A stretch of 8,299 bases of DNA from Campylobacteraceae bacterium (GTDB lineage Bacteria > Campylobacterota > Campylobacteria > Campylobacterales > Sulfurovaceae): NCBI GenBank assembly GCA_027022775.1, contig JALVXO010000209.1, positions 1-8,299 on the forward strand, written 5' to 3'. The first letter of the stretch is position 1, and each line of letters opens with the position of its first letter. The position numbers and the translations under genes are program-made. Positions 4,603 to 8,299 of the stretch are shown one piece after another. The notes under the pieces were generated by a model. It was not told the DNA's origin and searched no databases. It was given only the letters and a program-made list of their open reading frames with translations.

Positions 4603-5208
4603 TTAATCCTCGAACCGATAGTAGCTTAATGAGCTTTTGCCAAATTTTCTAGTGCGGTATTTAATAAGCCTGCCTACAGTTTTTGGCAAATCTATAGAAC
4701 TTATATGTTCAACAATTACCATTTGAACAAAGTTATCTTGAATTTTTGATATTATATTGATAGTTTTTTCATAGATATCTTCCATCCCTTCCCGAATGTT
4801 AAAAGGGGGATCAAAATAGAAAAAAGTAGCTCTGTTTTCTGCTTTTAACTGTGAATAAAGAGGCTCAAACAGGCTAAATGCGTCTCCCTGCATTGCGTAA
4901 GCTTTTTGAGAATCGATATGGTTAATATTCTCTTTAAGAAGCCTGTAAACAGCCGGATTTTGTTCTAAAAAGTAGCTTTTGTAAGCGCCGCGGCTTATTG
5001 CTTCTAATCCTACTGACCCGCTGCCTGCAAACATTTCGACAAAGTTGCAGTCTACAATATCGTAGGCAATTGTATTAAAAAGCGATTCGCGCAGTATTGC
5101 TTTAGAACTTCTAGTGGTATCAATAGCAGGAATAGCTATTTTTTTGCCTTTGTATTTACCAGCAATAATTGGTGTTTTGTATATTTTTATTTTATTTTTC
5201 AATGCCAA
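4603..5208 (-). CDS. rsmD: RsmD, 16S rRNA (guanine-N2)-methyltransferase
   Basis: RsmD methylates the N2 amino group of G966 (E. coli numbering) in 16S rRNA, with S-adenosylmethionine as donor, late in 30S assembly. The 201-residue product has the family order. It starts with IIAGKYKGKKI (14-24) and TTRSSKAILRESLFN (31-45). The SAM-binding motif I is VEMFAGSGSVGLEA (57-70), followed by LEQNP at the acidic ribose-binding end of the next strand. The catalytic DPPF lies at 133-136, and the C-terminal KFGKSSLSYY closes the fold. The start is a TTG codon, 17 nt inside the upstream lipoprotein gene, chosen because GGAG lies 5 nt before it and no ATG or GTG is available before the first conserved motif. 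A second TTG two codons in is less well placed. Function and family are secure; the start is probable. Confidence 0.93.
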   Translation of the reverse strand: MALKNKIKIYKTPIIAGKYKGKKIAIPAIDTTRSSKAILRESLFNTIAYDIVDCNFVEMFAGSGSVGLEAISRGAYKSYFLEQNPAVYRLLKENINHIDSQKAYAMQGDAFSLFEPLYSQLKAENRATFFYFDPPFNIREGMEDIYEKTINIISKIQDNFVQMVIVEHISSIDLPKTVGRLIKYRTRKFGKSSLSYYRFED

Positions 5209-5389
5209 ATTGACTCCAGAGTGATTTTCTTTTTTTGCATTTTTTACCCGGTTGAGGTTTATATTTGTTCAATTCCGATTTTGGCGGTTCAGGTATAGTG
5301 ACAGTGCACAGTTTTGGCTGGGGTTTGCTGACTGAACAGCTTGTTAATGCTATCGCAAATAGCAAAAGAGCGCCTGCAAATATTTTCAT
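5192..5389 (-). CDS. Small cationic lipoprotein of unknown function
   Basis: I do not recognise this 65-residue protein. It has a clear lipoprotein signal peptide: MK, a hydrophobic stretch at 4-15, and the lipobox LTSC with the lipidated Cys at 18. The mature part would be 48 residues, rich in Pro and Lys (KPQPK, PEPPK, KPQPGKKCKKRK), with two more Cys at 28 and 50. Ser follows the lipidated Cys, so outer-membrane sorting is possible by the usual +2 rule. It is probably an unstructured tethered peptide. The ATG has AAAGG 7 nt upstream and lies about 40 nt from a TATAAT on the same strand. It is first in the lipoprotein-rsmD-permease operon, and its last codons carry the rsmD ribosome binding site, so its translation may be coupled to rsmD. 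Confidence 0.78.
   Translation of the reverse strand: MKIFAGALLLFAIALTSCSVSKPQPKLCTVTIPEPPKSELNKYKPQPGKKCKKRKSLWSQFGIEK
5214..5217 (-). promoter_or_regulatory. Ribosome binding site deciding the rsmD TTG start
   Basis: GGAG on the minus strand sits 5 nt upstream of the TTG at 5208, within the end of the lipoprotein gene. It supports that TTG over the next in-frame TTG, which would lie 11 nt away. Confidence 0.65.
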
Positions 5390-5428
5390 TTGTTAACCTT
5401 TGTAATATTTGGGGTAAAATTTTGTATG

Positions 5429-5441
5429 ATTATACTATAAT
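5429..5441. promoter_or_regulatory. Divergent promoter pair with abutting -10 boxes
   Basis: The 13 bases ATTATACTATAAT form a perfect palindrome around one central C. They contain TATAAT on the minus strand (5429-5434) and TATAAT on the plus strand (5436-5441). The minus box is correctly placed for the lipoprotein-rsmD-permease operon, with about 32 nt of leader. The plus box suits the CYTH gene, with about 25 nt. No good -35 boxes are seen, as is usual in this group. The two polymerase footprints would overlap, so firing should be mutually exclusive. Confidence 0.65.
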
Positions 5442-5472
5442 TTTAATAATATAGTGCAAAAAGGCTGGTTAA

Positions 5473-6768
5473 GTGGCAAAATTAGAGATAGAAAAAAGAT
5501 ATTTAATTGATAGTTATAATATTTTTACCTTTTTAAAAAAGCATAAAATAAGTTATACAGTTTCAGATATTGAGCAGTTTTATTTAAAAGCAACACCTAA
5601 AGAGACACTCCGTTACAGAAAAGAGGGACGCCGTTTTTTAAAAAATATAAAAAAAGGCGGAGGGCTTGTGAGGGAAGAGTTGGAGTTTGAAGTTGGCAAA
5701 AAAGAGTATTATTTAGCAAAAACATCCAATAAAAACGGAGTTATTAAAAAGAAAAGAGTTAAATTTAACATAAATGGCTGCAGTTTTGAATTGGATATAT
5801 TTTCTGGCAAACTTAAGGGGCTCTCTATTTTAGAAACAGAATTTAATTCTGTGGAAGAGGCTAAAAGATTTATTATGCCAAAACCGCTTAAGCCTTTTAT
5901 AATAAAAGAGATTACAAATGAAGCGGTTTATTCAAATGGGGCGCTTTCGCGCTCTATGCAGATACCTCTTAGGGATGATTCATATATATCTTTAAAAGAG
6001 ATTATTTCAAGTTATAAAGCATACAAGCCTAAATTTAACCTGTATATTTCTGCTACAGAAGATACAAGTTATGTTTTTCATAACTATCTTTATAAATTTT
6101 ATGTAGCTTTAAAACTTAATTTAAAAAAATACGCCGAAACTTTCGAATTAAAGTATTTAAAAGTGGGAATTAAGTCGGCAAACAGATTAAAATGGCTTCT
6201 TTTTTCTTTTAAAAACTATCTTATTGACAAGAATTTAATAGAGGCTCTTTTTAACTTAAACTCTTTTTTGCAAGAGGCTCAAAAGATAGCAAAATTAGAT
6301 AGAAATTTTAAACTGATGCTAAAATATAAACCGAAGTTTAAAGTTGAAAATCAGCTTTTGGCTTTGAAAATATTGATAAAAATTGCCCAGAAATTAAAGC
6401 ACAAAAAAGAGAGTTTTTTTGAGTGTTACAGTTTTAAAGATTTGGATAGATTAGAAGGATTGCTAAACGGCATAGAGGCAAAAAAGAGTTTAAGATTGCC
6501 GTTTTATTATGCAAAACATAAAGTTTTAAAAAAAAGGTTGCATTTTTATAAAAAAGCTAAAAACAAAGAAGAGAGATTTAAAGAGGCAAAATTGTTAAAA
6601 ACTGCTGCCAAGTTTTTTAAAGCAAAAGTTAAAGTAAAAAAGTTTAAAAAATTTAAAAGAGTAAAGAGAGTAGAGAGTTTAACAGAGACAATCGGCAGAT
6701 TGGGTTTTAAAAAAGATGAATTGGCAGATATAATAAAAGTTATTAAATTAAACAGGGTGAAATTATAA
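5473..6768 (+). CDS. CYTH-domain protein with a degenerate CHAD-like C-terminal half
   Basis: The N-terminal ~155 residues are a CYTH (triphosphate tunnel) domain, whose known members hydrolyse tripolyphosphate or similar triphosphates with metal. The signature ExExK is EIEKR (5-9). LRYRKEG (46-52), REELEFEV (67-74), KKRVKF (93-98), ELDIFSGKLKGL (106-117) and LETEF (120-124) supply the expected tunnel charges, so activity looks intact. The rest (about 170-431) is helical and very basic. ELKYLKVGIKSANRLKWLLFSF (split as residues 225-246) aligns by eye with the first CHAD motif, but the conserved His is Tyr228 and the Arg residues are thinned. CHAD domains bind polyphosphate. Near the C-terminus (385-399) lies an almost unbroken Lys/Arg/hydrophobic run. 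The GTG start has AAGG 8 nt upstream. The gene is visibly more A-rich than hslU. CYTH is firm; CHAD is tentative. Confidence 0.82.
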   Translation: MAKLEIEKRYLIDSYNIFTFLKKHKISYTVSDIEQFYLKATPKETLRYRKEGRRFLKNIKKGGGLVREELEFEVGKKEYYLAKTSNKNGVIKKKRVKFNINGCSFELDIFSGKLKGLSILETEFNSVEEAKRFIMPKPLKPFIIKEITNEAVYSNGALSRSMQIPLRDDSYISLKEIISSYKAYKPKFNLYISATEDTSYVFHNYLYKFYVALKLNLKKYAETFELKYLKVGIKSANRLKWLLFSFKNYLIDKNLIEALFNLNSFLQEAQKIAKLDRNFKLMLKYKPKFKVENQLLALKILIKIAQKLKHKKESFFECYSFKDLDRLEGLLNGIEAKKSLRLPFYYAKHKVLKKRLHFYKKAKNKEERFKEAKLLKTAAKFFKAKVKVKKFKKFKRVKRVESLTETIGRLGFKKDELADIIKVIKLNRVKL

Positions 6769-7443
6769 TTCAAACTTTACAAACTCTACTTTTCCGTTTT
6801 TCAATACAGCATACTGTTTTGTGCAGGCGAAGGAGGGGAGGGAGGTGTAGGTTTTGATTTGGCGGCCCTGGTGGAAGTGGGCTTCTATTATATTTTTGGC
6901 TTTGTGGCTTTTAATGATTTTTTCTGCAATTGCTTCAAAGTTTGGGATTTTTTTGCAGATTTTTTTATTTTTCATCCGCTTTAGCATATATTTTGCAGTG
7001 ATTTCGGGCAGGATTTTTAAAACAAGCGGAGAGCGGATGGTTTTGGTGTAAATTTTATAAAACAGAGATGTGTTGAATTTATCTCCGTGTGCCAGGGAGA
7101 AGTTTTTGCCGTTATGGTTTAAAATTAGTGGCTGATTTTGCAGAGGGATTGTTTTTACATATTTAAACAGAGGTTTTAAGTAAAAGTCGTGGTTGCCTTC
7201 TATATAAATTGTTTCTATTTTTTGGGCAATTTCTTCGAGTAACTCTATTTCGTTTGAAAATTTTTCTTTTAGGTATGATGAGTTGCCAACAAGCAGGTCG
7301 AAAATATCACCCATTAAAATAAGCTGCGGTGTTTTTATCTGTCCGGAATTTATCGACTCTAACAGTGACAAAAAAGTTTCGCTGCGGTTTGGGTAGTGGG
7401 CGTCTGCTATAAAGAGCGCCCCTTCTTTAAGGTATGTATGCAA
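6763..7443 (-). CDS. Metallophosphoesterase, LpxH-like (possible UDP-2,3-diacylglucosamine diphosphatase)
   Basis: This is a calcineurin-type dinuclear metal phosphoesterase of 226 residues. The metal-ligand blocks appear in order: DAH (14-16), GDIFD (45-49), GNHDF (83-87), HGD (119-121) and AHFH (188-191). The size, GDIFDLLVG and the insertion of basic helices before the last block resemble LpxH, which makes lipid X in lipid A synthesis at the inner membrane. LpxH proper has GNRDF rather than GNHDF and GH.H in the last block, so specificity is uncertain. The start is TTG: an in-frame TAG lies five codons upstream and no other start precedes the DAH motif. It overlaps the end of argC by 17 nt. 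Its stop overlaps the convergent CYTH gene by 6 nt. The fold is firm and the substrate is inferred. Confidence 0.85.
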   Translation of the reverse strand: MHTYLKEGALFIADAHYPNRSETFLSLLESINSGQIKTPQLILMGDIFDLLVGNSSYLKEKFSNEIELLEEIAQKIETIYIEGNHDFYLKPLFKYVKTIPLQNQPLILNHNGKNFSLAHGDKFNTSLFYKIYTKTIRSPLVLKILPEITAKYMLKRMKNKKICKKIPNFEAIAEKIIKSHKAKNIIEAHFHQGRQIKTYTSLPSFACTKQYAVLKNGKVEFVKFEL

Positions 7444-8299
7444 TTTTTGGCGCTCCTAATGTCTCTTTTAGCCCCATTGCGATATTTGCCGCAACAAGGG
7501 CTTGCGAACTGGCTCCTCTTAAGAGGTTGTCTATTGCAGAGTTTACAAAGAGGCTATTGCCGTTTTTTGCTGCAAAAATATCGCAAAAGTGAGTGCCGGC
7601 AGCGCTTTTGATATCTACCGGTGTTTTACGAATTCTAATAAACGGCTCATCTTTATAAGCGTTTTGCAAAATTTCCAAAGGCTCAATATCCTCTTTTAGC
7701 ACCGCATAAACACTTACAAGTTCGCCGCGGGTTGCCGGTATAAGGTGGGGTACAAAATTGATTTGAAACTCTTTATTGTGAATCTTTTTAATCTTTTCTG
7801 CAATTTCTGGCGCATGGCGGTGTTTTAGCGGATTGTATGCAAATATGTTTTCATTTATTGTAACAAAAGCGTTTGTATGGGTCAATTTTTTACCTGCGCC
7901 GCTAACACCGCTTTTGGAATCTACGAATATCGGCGTTCCCTCTTGAATATACGGAATAAACGGCAGTATTCCAAGAAGGGTGGCTGTGGGGTAGCAGCCT
8001 GGGCCTGCTACTATTTTTGCATTTTTAATATCTTCCCTGAAATACTCAATTAAGCCGTAAGCTGCATTTGGCAGGTTTTCTTTATCGGTGTGAGGGCAGT
8101 AGTTTGCTTCGTAAGTTTCTAGCTCCAGCCGGTAGTCTGCTGATAGGTCAATAACTTTAACCCCTCTTGCAACCAGCTCTTTTGCAGCAGCCATAGAGTG
8201 TTTGTGCGGCAGAGCTAAAAATGCCAGCTGGCATGTAGAGGCTATTTTGTCAAAATCCACTTTATCAACAGGGTGTGAAAAAACCTTTTTGAGTGCCGG
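7427..8299 (-). CDS. argC: ArgC, N-acetyl-gamma-glutamyl-phosphate reductase, N-terminal end outside the window
   Basis: ArgC reduces N-acetyl-gamma-glutamyl phosphate to the semialdehyde with NADPH, in cytoplasmic arginine synthesis. The frame is open to the window edge and gives 290 residues of a usual ~335-345. Roughly the first 45-50 residues, with the Gly-rich dinucleotide-binding loop, are missing. The active-site signature VAGPGCYPTATLLGILP holds the catalytic Cys (visible residue 102). SKSGVSGAGKK, the catalytic-His segment KHRHAPEI (about 159-166), PHLIPATRGELV and DNLLRGASSQA all match the family. The GTG at 8260 is an internal Val codon, since conserved-looking sequence continues upstream (LKKVFSHPVD). 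The 3' end carries the ribosome binding site and TTG start of the phosphoesterase, so the two form an operon, apparently of unrelated function. Very secure. Confidence 0.95.
   Translation of the reverse strand, partial: PALKKVFSHPVDKVDFDKIASTCQLAFLALPHKHSMAAAKELVARGVKVIDLSADYRLELETYEANYCPHTDKENLPNAAYGLIEYFREDIKNAKIVAGPGCYPTATLLGILPFIPYIQEGTPIFVDSKSGVSGAGKKLTHTNAFVTINENIFAYNPLKHRHAPEIAEKIKKIHNKEFQINFVPHLIPATRGELVSVYAVLKEDIEPLEILQNAYKDEPFIRIRKTPVDIKSAAGTHFCDIFAAKNGNSLFVNSAIDNLLRGASSQALVAANIAMGLKETLGAPKIAYIP
7453..7457 (-). promoter_or_regulatory. Ribosome binding site deciding the phosphoesterase TTG start
   Basis: AGGAG on the minus strand, inside the end of argC, lies 9 nt before the TTG at 7443. 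With the in-frame TAG just upstream, it leaves that TTG as the only sensible start. Confidence 0.7.

Noticed and set aside
6854..7051. Plus-strand open frame inside the phosphoesterase gene, rich in Trp and Ile, resembling a small membrane protein.
   Set aside because: It lies wholly opposite a gene with complete metal-binding motifs and has no clear ribosome site. Its composition follows from the complement of a Lys/Asn-rich gene.
7427..8260. ArgC starting at GTG 8260.
   Set aside because: The frame stays open to the window edge with plausible ArgC residues, and the dinucleotide-binding N-terminus has not yet appeared. The GTG is an internal Val codon.

Overview
The window reads as chromosomal DNA from a Campylobacterota (formerly Epsilonproteobacteria) bacterium. 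HslV, HslU, Era, RsmD and ArgC all have the sequence style I associate with that group: HslV has a short MFKA propeptide before its catalytic Thr, and HslU has a GFVG pore loop. The order rplI-hslV-hslU-era is also typical of the group. A free-living relative such as the Sulfurimonas/Sulfurovum type is plausible, but the genus cannot be fixed from this sequence. Genes are tightly packed everywhere except in one gap.

Layout. Positions 1-2260 (+) hold an operon: the 3' part of rplI (ribosomal protein L9), then hslV and hslU, which encode the protease and the unfoldase of the HslVU machine. Positions 2261-2895 are a 635-base gene-free gap packed with repeats. Era, the GTPase for small-subunit ribosome assembly, follows at 2896-3786 (+). 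It meets, tail to tail, a minus-strand operon (5389 down to 3783): a small lipoprotein, rsmD (16S rRNA methyltransferase) and an orphan DppC-type ABC permease. A palindromic pair of -10 boxes at 5429-5441 probably drives this operon leftward and a CYTH-domain protein (5473-6768) rightward. The CYTH protein carries a degraded CHAD-like C-terminal half. It meets, tail to tail, a second minus-strand operon: argC (N-terminal end outside the window) followed by an LpxH-like metallophosphoesterase.

Most genes are housekeeping: protein quality control, ribosome assembly (Era and RsmD both act on the 30S subunit), arginine synthesis, and possibly lipid A synthesis. Coupling is strong. hslV starts 2 nt after rplI, and hslU overlaps hslV by 1 nt. 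rsmD and the phosphoesterase both start at TTG codons 17 nt inside the preceding gene, and both convergent pairs overlap at self-complementary stop codons.

The most unusual part is the 2261-2895 gap. It begins at the base after the hslU stop with sixteen contiguous degenerate heptamers (112 bases), every one with A at position 4. Four further heptamer arrays obey the same rule, three of them inverted. They are interleaved with REP-like palindromes of at least three families. Two palindrome pairs are arranged like REPINs, and in one of these a heptamer hairpin appears to sit inside a REP. No gene in the window explains how these arrays arose.
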